From NCBI GenBank assembly GCA_934503195.1, contig CAKSVM010000008.1:1-56164 (forward strand): a DNA stretch of 56,164 nucleotides, read 5' to 3'. Below, piece after piece: positions 35,018-43,390 of this stretch; positions within the stretch are counted from its first letter, which is position 1; each line of letters starts with the position of its first letter. A program made the position numbers and the translations under genes. This DNA comes from an uncultured Eubacteriales bacterium. GTDB lineage: Bacteria > Bacillota > Clostridia > Oscillospirales > CAG-272. The notes under the pieces were generated by a model that was not told the origin of the DNA, did not search any database, and saw only the letters and a program-made list of their open reading frames with translations.

Positions 35018-36186
35018 AACGGCTTATAATCGCAACTATTCTCTTATCGGCACTTCTCGTCTCCTGCGGCGGGAACGCGGTCGACTTCCAGAATTCGGAC
35101 GGATACTGCCGGATCGGCGGCAGCATATTCGAATCCGACGTCTACGGAAACCGCGTTTTCCGCGTCGAAAACGGCAAGGTCAGCCGCTTCGACGGCTTCT
35201 GCCGCGACCCGCTTTGCGACCACGTGAGCGAATTCTGCCTCGACAGCCAGAATTTCTGGGGTATAACACTCGCGACCGACGGAGAATTCCTCTACATCTG
35301 CGGAATCAATCCCGATCTTGACGGGCTGAACCGCCAGATTTACCGCATCAGACAGGATTTTTCGAACCTGACGCTCCTCTGCACATACGAAATTTCGGGC
35401 GCGACCGAGCCGGCGATACGCGTTTCGAACGGCTATGTCTGGTTCATGCAGGGATTCTACAACGAGGATAAAACAAGCGGCACCGACCAGCTTGCAAGAC
35501 TCATGCGAATCCCGGCTGACGGCGGAAAACCCGAGGTTTTCCGCGATAATCTCGACATCGGCACAAAATTTTACGTCGGAAACGGAAATATTCACCTCAT
35601 ATCCGATGGGCTTGACATAATCGACATAAAGTCAGAATCGGTCACAACCGACGCCGCGAGAGATCTTCCCGGCTCACCCGACACACTGAGCTTTCTTGGC
35701 GGAGAGATTTTCCTCGAAACAATCGAACCCGAGACGCTGACGTCGGGCGGCAAAGAGGTGAAAACCTCGAAAAAGCGGCTCTACAAACTGAACGGCGCGT
35801 ACGAATTTGTCGCGGAATACCGCGAAGACGCGGTTTTCGGGAGCGGCGAAATCTGGTTCTGCGACTACGGATTCAGCTATCTCGGCACGAAGGAGATGCC
35901 GACCGGACGTCCCGGCGAGGTCGCGGAATCCGACTTCTTCGACCGCGAGAATTTCCGCGTGATGAAATACGACACCGAGTCGGGAAAAATCACCGAAATG
36001 AAGCTCTATGGCTTCGAAAGCAGTGATGTTATACAGCTTCGTGCCTTCGCGAACGGCTGTCTCGTCGCGTATGTGATGAACCCGACCGCAAGCTACGAAA
36101 ACGGCGACAGCGAGCTTCGCACCTGCGTACTCGAACCGCGCGGCGATTCACTCGCGATCGTCAGTGAATACGAGGGGATAGAATGA
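35014..36186 (+). CDS. Lipoprotein with CxDPLCxH motif, paralog 2
   Basis: The 390-residue product has lipobox LVSC with Cys18. The motif C63-R-D-P-L-C68-D-H70-x4-C75 lies at nearly the same distance from the lipid anchor as in its neighbour. Beta-rich repeats follow (FLYICGINPD, NGYVWFMQGFY, KNRLYKLNG-like segments, EIWFCDYGFSYL). It starts within the stop codon of paralog 1 (ATGA overlap) and ends in an ATGA overlap with paralog 3, so the three are made together. Overall identity to its neighbours looks low outside the motif and fold, so the duplication is old. Function unknown. Confidence 0.8.
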   Translation: MKRLIIATILLSALLVSCGGNAVDFQNSDGYCRIGGSIFESDVYGNRVFRVENGKVSRFDGFCRDPLCDHVSEFCLDSQNFWGITLATDGEFLYICGINPDLDGLNRQIYRIRQDFSNLTLLCTYEISGATEPAIRVSNGYVWFMQGFYNEDKTSGTDQLARLMRIPADGGKPEVFRDNLDIGTKFYVGNGNIHLISDGLDIIDIKSESVTTDAARDLPGSPDTLSFLGGEIFLETIEPETLTSGGKEVKTSKKRLYKLNGAYEFVAEYREDAVFGSGEIWFCDYGFSYLGTKEMPTGRPGEVAESDFFDRENFRVMKYDTESGKITEMKLYGFESSDVIQLRAFANGCLVAYVMNPTASYENGDSELRTCVLEPRGDSLAIVSEYEGIE

Positions 36187-37442
36187 AAAAAATACTTTTC
36201 GCGGTGCTGACACTTACGTGCGCACTGACAATCTCCTGCGGCGATGAGCCGCCGGAACGCCTTCAAAACGAATTTCCCTACACCGGGTCGGATGATCTGC
36301 CACTGAATTTCGGCTCGTCGCAGGTTTATGATCTGAAATTCAGCGATGGTTATATTTATAAAGTTTATGAAGGGATGCTGTATCGTCTGAATCCCCGAAC
36401 CGGAAACGTGACCGAGGTCTGCGGCGATCCGCTCTGCAATCACTCTACCCCGGACTGCCCGCTTTATAGTCTCAGCAGCATCTACCACTTCACGGAATCC
36501 GGCGAGATATGTTATTATACAGAAAATGTAAAAATGACAACCGACGCCGGCGGCAATCCGAGTCTTGAATCCACGCGTCAGTTTGTCAGATATGACGCTG
36601 AAAACCATAAAAAAATTATCATCGATGACTTTGCCGATAAGTCAGCCTCTTTCGGACCGGAAATCTACTCCGGGAAATGGCGAATCTACGTCGGTCAGGA
36701 ATACGACGCGGAAAACGATAAGCTCATCTTCGGCCTGCGCCGCGCTGATCTCGACAGCGGTAAAAACGCGTTCTGGGGCGGCGAAAAGCTCGCGGACGGC
36801 ACTTACAAACCGCTTGACAATGTCGATCCGCTCTTCGCGCTCGATGGAAGATTCTGGTTCAACGACGGGAAATTCATTTTCTCACTCGACGAAAACGGCA
36901 AAGACCGGATAAATCATCTTGAACCCAACCTTCCTATCGCCGCAAGCCGGATTCAGACCGACGGCGAATGGCTTTATCACCTCTCGCCCGACCGGAATTC
37001 GATACTTCGGGCGCGTATATCAGACGGGACAACCGAAACTGTTGTCGGCGAAGAAGACTATTCCGGGTTTCCATTTATTCTTACGCAAAACTATATTTAT
37101 TATCAGTCCGGAAGCGATATCACGGTCGGAAAAGCCGAAATTCCGGGCTACGCGGCAGACGAAATCGTTCTGAATGGTGAAAAAATCCTCCGCTGCCGCC
37201 ACGACGGCTCGGAGAAAGAGCTTGTCTGCGTCTTCGAAGGCACGCTCCGCCCGACTCAGTGGATTGTGGTCGGAAATTACCTCTACTGCTCGTTCACACG
37301 CTGGGACGACGCGGACGGCGACGGAGTCTTCCACCGCGAGGATATGTATTTCTCGGACGACATCGGCTGCGAGCTGCTGCGCGTCGATCTCTCGACCGGC
37401 GAAAAACTTGAACTGACGATAGTCAAACAGGAGGCAAAATGA
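36183..37442 (+). CDS. Lipoprotein with CxDPLCxH motif, paralog 3
   Basis: This 419-residue protein has a signal segment ending LTISC with Cys19, a slightly unusual lipobox with Thr at -3. The motif C80-G-D-P-L-C85-N-H87-x4-C92-P comes after a first blade that ends LYRLNPRTGNVTEV, which resembles the strand just before the motif in paralog 1. More beta-rich repeats follow (EWLYHLSPDRNSILRARI, YIYYQSGSDI, YLYCSFTRWDD). Its ATG overlaps paralog 2, and the ATPase gene overlaps its stop. It is likely anchored outside the membrane next to the transporter. Function unknown. Confidence 0.8.
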   Translation: MKKILFAVLTLTCALTISCGDEPPERLQNEFPYTGSDDLPLNFGSSQVYDLKFSDGYIYKVYEGMLYRLNPRTGNVTEVCGDPLCNHSTPDCPLYSLSSIYHFTESGEICYYTENVKMTTDAGGNPSLESTRQFVRYDAENHKKIIIDDFADKSASFGPEIYSGKWRIYVGQEYDAENDKLIFGLRRADLDSGKNAFWGGEKLADGTYKPLDNVDPLFALDGRFWFNDGKFIFSLDENGKDRINHLEPNLPIAASRIQTDGEWLYHLSPDRNSILRARISDGTTETVVGEEDYSGFPFILTQNYIYYQSGSDITVGKAEIPGYAADEIVLNGEKILRCRHDGSEKELVCVFEGTLRPTQWIVVGNYLYCSFTRWDDADGDGVFHREDMYFSDDIGCELLRVDLSTGEKLELTIVKQEAK

Positions 37443-38320
37443 AACTGATCCTCGACAAAGTAACAAAATCCTACGGCGCGAACCTCGCGCTGAACAGCTT
37501 TTCGGCGAAGCTCGAACCCGGAATCCACGCGCTTCTCGGACCGAACGGATCTGGAAAATCGACCCTTATGAACATCATAACCGACAATCTCAAGGCCGAT
37601 TCCGGCGATATTTTCTTCGAAAATGACAAAGGCGAGCGTGAAAACGTCCTCGAAATGGGCGTGAATTTCCGCGAAAAGCTCGGATTCATGCCGCAGTACC
37701 CCGGACTCTACCCGAATTTCACGGTCGAACGCTTTATGTGGTACATGGCCGCGCTCAAGGGCGTCCCGAAGGAGAAGGCGAAGTCCGACATCCCCGAAAT
37801 CCTCGCCGCCGTCGAGCTTGACGACGTCCCGCGGCGCAAAATCGGCGCGCTTTCGGGCGGAATGAAGCAGCGTCTGACCCTCGCGCAGGCGGTTCTCGGC
37901 GACCCGTCGATCCTTATCTTAGACGAACCGACGGCCGGACTCGACCCGAAACAGCGGATCGCCGTGCGGAATTTCATCTCTAAGATCGCGTTCGACAAGA
38001 TCGTAATCATCGCTACGCACGTAGTATCCGACATCGAGTTCGTCGCGCGCGATATAATCATGCTGAAAAAGGGCGAGATCATCGACGACGCGCCGGTTCA
38101 CGAGCTGACGAAAAAGATCGCCGGCAAGGTCTGGAATCTCCCCTGCCCCGAGTCGGAGATTCCGGAAAATCAGGAAAAATTCCGCGTCATCAGCATCTCG
38201 CGCGACGACGAGACGGGCGAGGCGATCCTCCGCGTCCTGTCGGAATCAAGGCCGTCCGACCGCGCGAGGCCGATCGCGCCGACGCTGGAGGATTATTATC
38301 TCTATATTTTCGGGGAATAG
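37439..38320 (+). CDS. ABC transporter ATP-binding protein
   Basis: The 293-residue protein has Walker A GPNGSGKST near residue 35, signature LSGGMKQRL, Walker B LILDEPTAGLD and an H-loop His in IIATHVVSD. The C-terminal 70 residues form the short extra domain seen in ABC-2 exporters of the CcmA type. It should power the duplicated permease encoded earlier in the operon. Its ATG overlaps the stop of paralog 3 (ATGA), and a terminator follows at once, so it is the last gene. Nodulation-, bacitracin- or antibiotic-type exporters have similar ATPases, but nothing here identifies a substrate. Confidence 0.92.
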   Translation: MKLILDKVTKSYGANLALNSFSAKLEPGIHALLGPNGSGKSTLMNIITDNLKADSGDIFFENDKGERENVLEMGVNFREKLGFMPQYPGLYPNFTVERFMWYMAALKGVPKEKAKSDIPEILAAVELDDVPRRKIGALSGGMKQRLTLAQAVLGDPSILILDEPTAGLDPKQRIAVRNFISKIAFDKIVIIATHVVSDIEFVARDIIMLKKGEIIDDAPVHELTKKIAGKVWNLPCPESEIPENQEKFRVISISRDDETGEAILRVLSESRPSDRARPIAPTLEDYYLYIFGE

Positions 38321-38323
38321 CAA

Positions 38324-38349
38324 AAAGGCTTCGCGTGAGCGAAGCCTTT
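38324..38349. terminator. Bidirectional terminator between the ABC operon and the binding-protein gene
   Basis: AAAGGCTTCGC (38324-38334), loop GTGA, GCGAAGCCTTT (38339-38349): an 11-bp perfect stem with A and T ends that can serve both the plus operon and the convergent gene at 38375. Confidence 0.88.
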
Positions 38350-38374
38350 CTCGCCTGCGAAAGCCTTTTATTGT

Positions 38375-39850
38375 TCAGTTACCAGCATTCTTATAGCCGT
38401 CCACTGTTTCGTCAATGCTAGCCTGAAGTCCCGCTCTTATAGACTCAATCTTTGAAGCTATGTCGTGATCATTTTTTATAACCATCTGGCAAAATATACC
38501 ATCTCGCAGGTATGAACACCACGTCAGATCTCCATGATCGCAAACACGGTTTGCAAAGATAATATCGAGCATTTCTGATGATTCTTCATCACGCGTCAGC
38601 TTGTAATTAAGCATGACATCGTAATATGCCGGGATTGTGGTGCTCCTCGACTCTGAGCAAAGTGCTTCCAGCACCGCTCCGGTCATATCCGGATCTTTCA
38701 CGTTGATCGGTATCATTCCCATAACAAGTCCCGCGACACGTGACCAGTACTTTTCCTGAGTTTCCTCATATTTTGGAAATGGAATAATCCCGAAATCGAC
38801 TTCCTTGACGCGCATATCTTCAAGCGTAAACAGCCGTTGGAATCCAAAAAGCCCCTGCCCATCCTCGAATTTCGGAGACTCCGCCGCGCCTGCTCCGTTC
38901 GGCTTATCACTTGGAAACCAAACGTCATCGCTCCATATCATATCAAGCAGCTTGTCAAACGCGTTAATAAAGCGCTCATCTTTGTCCGCGGAAAGATAAG
39001 GAATATCATCCTTGTCCTTGGATATCGCGAGTTCACCCGCTCCCATCCAGAATGACGACGGTATTTCCTTCGGAATCGATAAATATCCATATCTGTCTGA
39101 TTTGTCCATTTTTGAGTCACCATTCAGATCGCTTACAGCGGCTTTCGCCTGATCACAGAACGTGTCAAACGTCCATTTTCCGTCCTTCACCAATTTGTAG
39201 ACATCATCAAGACCAAGGCTGTCATGAAGCGCCTTGTTAAAAATCATGATACCGGTTCCGTCGTGTGACGAGAGTGAGTAATCGCCGACCGCCATAAAGT
39301 TGCGGTTCGCAATTGATAGCGAAGAATTCAAGCTATCGCACCAGTATTCTTTCGTCAGATCGACATATTTCAGGTCTCGGAAATCATACAAAAGTCCCTG
39401 GATTGCCATCGAATTCACATTGTTCGCGAAATCCATGACGAGATCATAGCTGTCGTCGCCTGAAAGAACCCGGTTTTGCATATCGCGCAGGTTGTCGGTC
39501 GGAGCATAGCCGCAAAGCGAGACCTTGATCTTAATATCGAGACGTTCCTCAACGTTGCGATTTCTGACATAGATCGCATCATTGATCGTATCGGCGTTCT
39601 GCGCTTCAGTATCGATTACCGACCGCGCGAAACTCAATGTCGCCTGATCAAAGGTAAGAACGTTGAATTCTTTCCCCTCATATTTCAGGCTCGGGAGCTC
39701 ATCGGTGTATTTTGAGGTGCTCTCAGGAACATGACTTACTGAGTCATCGTTCGCATTGTCCCCGGTATTTTGCGTAGTGCCAACCGAATCTCCACATGAC
39801 GTAAGAATCGCCGAAAAAAGAATCAGAGCCAGAATTCTACTCTTTTTCAT
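38375..39850 (-). CDS. Extracellular solute-binding lipoprotein (family 1-like)
   Basis: The 491-residue protein has lipobox ILTSC with Cys19, a Thr/Asn/Asp-rich linker and a long binding domain. Segments such as GKEFNVLTFDQA, NVEERLDIKIKVS, GDDSYDLVMDFANN and FGIIPFPKYEETQEKYWSRVAG fit carbohydrate-binding proteins of ABC importers. No permease or ATPase for import is next to it, so it must use a distant system. It is divergent from an AraC gene with interlocked promoters, and the GH36 gene lies beyond, which suggests an alpha-galactoside or related ligand. AGGTGG lies about 7 bases before the ATG. It is a distant paralog of the protein at 47070. Confidence 0.85.
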   Translation of the reverse strand: MKKSRILALILFSAILTSCGDSVGTTQNTGDNANDDSVSHVPESTSKYTDELPSLKYEGKEFNVLTFDQATLSFARSVIDTEAQNADTINDAIYVRNRNVEERLDIKIKVSLCGYAPTDNLRDMQNRVLSGDDSYDLVMDFANNVNSMAIQGLLYDFRDLKYVDLTKEYWCDSLNSSLSIANRNFMAVGDYSLSSHDGTGIMIFNKALHDSLGLDDVYKLVKDGKWTFDTFCDQAKAAVSDLNGDSKMDKSDRYGYLSIPKEIPSSFWMGAGELAISKDKDDIPYLSADKDERFINAFDKLLDMIWSDDVWFPSDKPNGAGAAESPKFEDGQGLFGFQRLFTLEDMRVKEVDFGIIPFPKYEETQEKYWSRVAGLVMGMIPINVKDPDMTGAVLEALCSESRSTTIPAYYDVMLNYKLTRDEESSEMLDIIFANRVCDHGDLTWCSYLRDGIFCQMVIKNDHDIASKIESIRAGLQASIDETVDGYKNAGN

Positions 39851-39912
39851 AGTAGACCACCTTTCATTTTGTTGTAATACAGAAATGTGAACCCCTGTCG
39901 ACAGCGTTCATG

Positions 39913-39930
39913 TTCAGGTTGTGTCCTGAA
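39913..39930. promoter_or_regulatory. Inverted repeat, candidate operator of the binding-protein gene
   Basis: TTCAGG-TTGTGT-CCTGAA (39913-39930) is a perfect 6-6-6 inverted repeat. It lies just after the minus-strand -10 (39945-39940) in the leader of the solute-binding gene, and could bind a regulator or fold as RNA. Confidence 0.5.
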
Positions 39931-39950
39931 TGTAAAATTATTATACCATA

Positions 39951-39979
39951 TTGACAAAGAAAATAAAAGGTAGTATACT
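39951..39979 (+). promoter_or_regulatory. Promoter of the AraC gene, interlocked with a divergent promoter
   Basis: TTGACA (39951-39956), a 17-base spacer and TATACT (39974-39979). The minus-strand TATAAT of the binding-protein gene is at 39945-39940, only 5 bases from this -35, so RNA polymerase or a regulator at one promoter should affect the other. Confidence 0.8.
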
Positions 39980-40016
39980 ATTGAAAAACAGAACTATTCT
40001 CTGATCGGAAGCTAAA

Positions 40017-40871
40017 ATGAATTTTTCAAGACATTCTGTCGTATACTTCAAAGCTGAACACATTTCCCAGAAAAATGGCGCAATCGATATCTATAGATAC
40101 CTGCCGCGCCCATATGCCTCCCTCGCAGTAATGATATATGGCGGATGGGACTTTCGCGAATACCACCGCGGCGAACCTGACTCAACCGGACACGCCGGAG
40201 TTGGCGACCTGCTTTTCGTCCCGATGGGCTCGACATATGACGGAGTGTGGGAGTGCGGCGACGGCAGGGTACACATCATCTCCCTCCACTTCGAGCTCGA
40301 CGAGATCGGCATCTTCGGTTCGCAGCGCTCGGGAGTGCAGGCTATCCGCGGAGAGGATTTCGCTGCCGCGCTTGGCAATCCGGAATCCGACTATACGAAA
40401 GAATTCCTGCGGATAGCCGAGATTTGTGACTCATCGAAGGATAATCCGACTGCCCGTGAGTGCTTTGAACTCATGTGGCACTTCTACCGATTGCTAGAGG
40501 CGGCAATTCCCTGCCTCACCCGCCGGGACGAGACCGAGCGCGACACAGTACTCGACCCCGCGCTGAAGTACCTGAAGCAGAATTTCACCTCACCCTGCCC
40601 GGTTCCGGAGCTTGCCAGACTCTGCAATCTCTCCGACTCGCATTTTTTCGTCCGCTTCAAGCGCGCGACCGGCGTGACACCCGTCGAATACAAAAACCGT
40701 CTGATGATCTCAAACGCCGAGCGTCTGCTGCTCGACGAGCCTGAAATGCCGATCGAAGAGGTCGCCGAGCGGATGGGATTCTCGTCGAGTACCTATTTCC
40801 GCCGGATTTTCAAGCGAATGTCGTCGAAAAGCCCGCGCGAATTCCGCAAGGACGAGCGGAATATTCTCTGA
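40017..40871 (+). CDS. AraC family transcriptional regulator
   Basis: The 284-residue protein has an N-terminal cupin-like sensor (about 10-150, with VMIYGGWDFREYH and VGDLLFVPMGSTYDGVW) and a C-terminal double helix-turn-helix (about 183-284). The latter reads LKQNFTSPCPVPELARLCNLSDSHFFVRFKRATGVTPVEYK, then PIEEVAERMGFSSSTYFRRIFKR. These regulators usually activate sugar-use genes when a sugar binds the sensor domain. It is divergent from a solute-binding gene and convergent with GH36, so its likely targets are those two. No ribosome-binding site is strong here; ATG 40017 follows GGAAGCTAAA. Confidence 0.88.
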   Translation: MNFSRHSVVYFKAEHISQKNGAIDIYRYLPRPYASLAVMIYGGWDFREYHRGEPDSTGHAGVGDLLFVPMGSTYDGVWECGDGRVHIISLHFELDEIGIFGSQRSGVQAIRGEDFAAALGNPESDYTKEFLRIAEICDSSKDNPTARECFELMWHFYRLLEAAIPCLTRRDETERDTVLDPALKYLKQNFTSPCPVPELARLCNLSDSHFFVRFKRATGVTPVEYKNRLMISNAERLLLDEPEMPIEEVAERMGFSSSTYFRRIFKRMSSKSPREFRKDERNIL

Positions 40872-40875
40872 TCCT

Positions 40876-40911
40876 AACAAAAACGTCCCGCATACGCGGG
40901 GCATTTTTGTT
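40876..40911. terminator. Bidirectional terminator between the AraC gene and GH36
   Basis: AACAAAAACGTCCCGC (40876-40891), loop ATAC, and GCGGGGCATTTTTGTT (40896-40911) pair with one mismatch. The arms hold A and T tracts, so it works in both directions. It overlaps the GH36 stop codon at 40910. Confidence 0.85.
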
Positions 40912-42859
40912 ATTTTCTACGATATATGAAGATTGCCGAGCTTCGCTTTTCCTCAAGCCGGACTCTGAAATCCGCGAGTTCGCCGCCGCTCAGAACGCGG
41001 ACGTCTTCGGGATGATCGAGGTCGGTCACCTCATATTCCGCGCCGGGATCGATTCCGCGGAGTCTGAATACGCACTCGACATATGGCGAATCCTCGCGCC
41101 GGAAGGCCTGAACAATTCCGTCGCCGACCGCCGGACGGTCGAACTGCGCCGTCGACCAGACGTCGGATTTGTCCGAAACGACCGTCAGCGGGTAAAAATC
41201 CTCCGAAAAATACGGCCGGAGTCTCAGATATTCCTCGCCGCGCGCCTTCAGCCAAGCGAGCTTCGATTCATCTGGCAGATCATTTCGCTGCGAATAGAAA
41301 TAATTCGTCGTCATCGACGTGTCGTACGCGCTGCGGATTCGATAAGTGTCATATTCTCGCCCCGAACCCGTGCCGGAAAACGGCATCCACGAGTTGAACC
41401 CGAGGTGATGCGCCTGCGCGCCCGAAACCGGGAAATTCGCGGGGCATTCGTAGTCACTGCGCCAGAGCGGCATACTCCGCCGGAGCGTCTCGATGTCGAT
41501 TCTCCGCCCGCCCGACGCGCAGTTGTCGATCAGAAGGCGCGGGAATTTTTCCAGCAGCGAATCCCAGAGGCGGTACATTCCGTTGATGTGCTTGATTTCG
41601 GAAATTCCGCGGCGATCGTCGGCGTCGTTGTGCCGCCAGTACGAAAGCGGCTCGAAGTTGAAATCCTGCCTGTAGCAATCGACGCCGATTGTTTCGATGA
41701 GCTTCGAAAGAGTTCCGAAAATGTAACTCCACGCATCGTCGTCGCCGAGATTCAGAAGCAGATTTTTCGTGTTCGGATCGCCGTTTTTCAGAAAATATTC
41801 GGGATGCTCGACCGTGATTGGTGTTCCGAAAATCACACGTTCAGGCTCGAACCAGAGGACGAGCTTCATCCCCGCCTCATGCACCTCGCGCGAAAACACG
41901 ACCAGCCCGTCGGGATGAATCAGCGGCGAAACCACCCAATCTCCGGTATGCTGCGCCCAGTCGCCCTCAAATTCGTCGGGCGTCGCCTTGACGTTTTCTC
42001 CGTACCATCCGGCGTCCATCCAGATGTATTCATACGGAACGCCGGATTTTTTGATCGTGCGGACGCGTTCAAGCGCGGCTTCGGTAGTCATTCCGCCCCA
42101 GATGCTCGCGCAGAATGGACCGTGCTCCTCGCGGCCGGGTTTGCCGATCAGCGAGAAATGCTTCTTCACGAGCCGACGCCATTTGTTCTGAGAATCAATC
42201 ATGTCGCCGTCATATTCCATCACGACGGCCGACGATGTACGGAATTTTTCGCCCGGAAGAATGCGGAAATTAGTGTCCTCAAGCTTCGACCGCATCCGGA
42301 CGTCGTCCGCGCCACGCGTTATGTAGAAATTCCATTGTCCGGTCCAGCCGATAGCGTAGATGTAGCCGTGTCCGTTTTTGTGAACATTGACGAACGGTGC
42401 CCAGCCGTCGGACGATCTTCCGCCGCGATTTGCCAGTTTTTTCGTCTCTCCGGGGTGAATGTGCGCCGGGAAGCCGTTACCCGAGTACTTGTCGGGATCC
42501 GACGAGAACTCATAAGCGTCCCAGACCGAGCCGAGCGGATTCGAAATTTTCGTCGCGCTTTCGATGTCGGGAATGTATGCGCCGTATTTCCGCGGCTCCT
42601 CGTGTTCAAGCGGAAGCGTAACGTCGCAGTCGAAGAGCTCGGAAATGATTCCCGACGGTGAATCCGACATGTTTTCGAAGAAATTGACGGTCTCGAACGC
42701 GTCAAATTCCGGAATTTCGCGGACAATATTCGTGATCACGAGTCCGTCGAGGAGATAAATCGTCGTCACACGCCCGTTTTCGCGAATCACGCGCGTGCTT
42801 TCCGGCTCGAACGGTTTGCCGTCATAAAGAAAATTCAAAGACTTTTCAGGGATCTTCAT
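40910..42859 (-). CDS. Alpha-galactosidase, glycoside hydrolase family 36
   Basis: This enzyme of about 649 residues has the GH36 plan: an N-terminal beta-sandwich, then a TIM barrel with WMDAGWYG and FEPERV. The nucleophile region is CYRQDFNF (Asp), and the acid/base region is DNCASGGRRID (Asp in the SxxGxxxD-like motif). A C-terminal beta domain closes the protein. It removes terminal alpha-linked galactose from raffinose-type or galactomannan oligosaccharides. No signal peptide, so substrates must be imported. I chose ATG 42859 with AAGGAAGATCAGC before it; longer readings run into the promoter. It may act with the adjacent AraC and binding-protein genes. Confidence 0.88.
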   Translation of the reverse strand: MKIPEKSLNFLYDGKPFEPESTRVIRENGRVTTIYLLDGLVITNIVREIPEFDAFETVNFFENMSDSPSGIISELFDCDVTLPLEHEEPRKYGAYIPDIESATKISNPLGSVWDAYEFSSDPDKYSGNGFPAHIHPGETKKLANRGGRSSDGWAPFVNVHKNGHGYIYAIGWTGQWNFYITRGADDVRMRSKLEDTNFRILPGEKFRTSSAVVMEYDGDMIDSQNKWRRLVKKHFSLIGKPGREEHGPFCASIWGGMTTEAALERVRTIKKSGVPYEYIWMDAGWYGENVKATPDEFEGDWAQHTGDWVVSPLIHPDGLVVFSREVHEAGMKLVLWFEPERVIFGTPITVEHPEYFLKNGDPNTKNLLLNLGDDDAWSYIFGTLSKLIETIGVDCYRQDFNFEPLSYWRHNDADDRRGISEIKHINGMYRLWDSLLEKFPRLLIDNCASGGRRIDIETLRRSMPLWRSDYECPANFPVSGAQAHHLGFNSWMPFSGTGSGREYDTYRIRSAYDTSMTTNYFYSQRNDLPDESKLAWLKARGEEYLRLRPYFSEDFYPLTVVSDKSDVWSTAQFDRPAVGDGIVQAFRREDSPYVECVFRLRGIDPGAEYEVTDLDHPEDVRVLSGGELADFRVRLEEKRSSAIFIYRRK

Positions 42860-42884
42860 GCTGATCTTCCTTCGTTTTTTGTAA

Positions 42885-42913
42885 ATTATACCATAAAATC
42901 CGTGAAAAGTCAA
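42885..42913 (-). promoter_or_regulatory. Promoter of the GH36 gene
   Basis: On the minus strand TTGACT (42913-42908), a 17-base spacer ending TATGG, and TATAAT (42890-42885). It is 25 bases before the chosen ATG and only 12 bases from the rplL terminator. Confidence 0.85.
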
Positions 42914-42924
42914 TAGATTTTCAT

Positions 42925-42958
42925 AAAAAAAAGCGGCATGATCTTTCGATCATGCCGC
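42925..42958 (-). terminator. Terminator of rplJ-rplL
   Basis: Minus-strand GCGGCATGATC, loop GAAA, GATCATGCCGC (42958-42933) followed by eight Ts (42932-42925). It ends the rplJ-rplL transcript 16 bases after rplL, so no rpoB or rpoC follows. Confidence 0.93.
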
Positions 42959-42974
42959 GATGTTTCGCTCAGAA

Positions 42975-43349
42975 TTACTTGAGTTCGACAGTTGCGCCAG
43001 CCTCGGTGAGCTTGGTCTTGATAGCCTCAGCGTCTTCCTTGGATGCGCCTTCCTTGATGGTCTTGGGTGCGCCCTCAACGAGATCCTTAGCGTCCTTAAG
43101 GCCGAGTCCGGTGAGTTCACGGACAACCTTGATGACAGCGAGCTTGTTTGCGCCAGCACCGGTGAGAACGACGTCAAATTCGGTCTTCTCCTCAGCGGCT
43201 GCCGCTGCGGGAGCTGCTGCGCCTGCGACTGCGACGGGAGCGGCGGAAACGCCGAATTCCTCTTCGAGTGCCTTTACGAGATCTGCGAGTTCGAGAATGG
43301 TAAGAGCCTTGATTTCTTCAAGGATCTGAGTGGTCTTTTCGTTAGCCAT
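42975..43349 (-). CDS. rplL: 50S ribosomal protein L7/L12
   Basis: The 124-residue protein has an N-terminal dimerisation helix pair (ILEEIKALTILELADLVKALEEEFGV), an alanine-rich hinge with PVAVAGAAAPAAAAAEE, and the C-terminal factor-binding domain (GANKLAVIKVVRELTGLGLKDAKDLV). Multiple dimers on L10 make the ribosomal stalk that binds EF-G and EF-Tu. It follows rplJ by 41 bases with AGGAGGTTATTC before the ATG. A strong terminator lies directly after, and the usual rpoB-rpoC genes are absent. Confidence 0.98.
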   Translation of the reverse strand: MANEKTTQILEEIKALTILELADLVKALEEEFGVSAAPVAVAGAAAPAAAAAEEKTEFDVVLTGAGANKLAVIKVVRELTGLGLKDAKDLVEGAPKTIKEGASKEDAEAIKTKLTEAGATVELK

Positions 43350-43390
43350 TTTGAATAACCTCCTGAATTATAGATAAATTTTGTAGGCGA

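Noticed and set aside
35637..35646. ATCGGTCACA in paralog 2 of the lipoproteins as another member of the repeat array
   Set aside because: A single isolated copy 16 kb away inside coding sequence, with no neighbours at helical spacing; it is probably chance.
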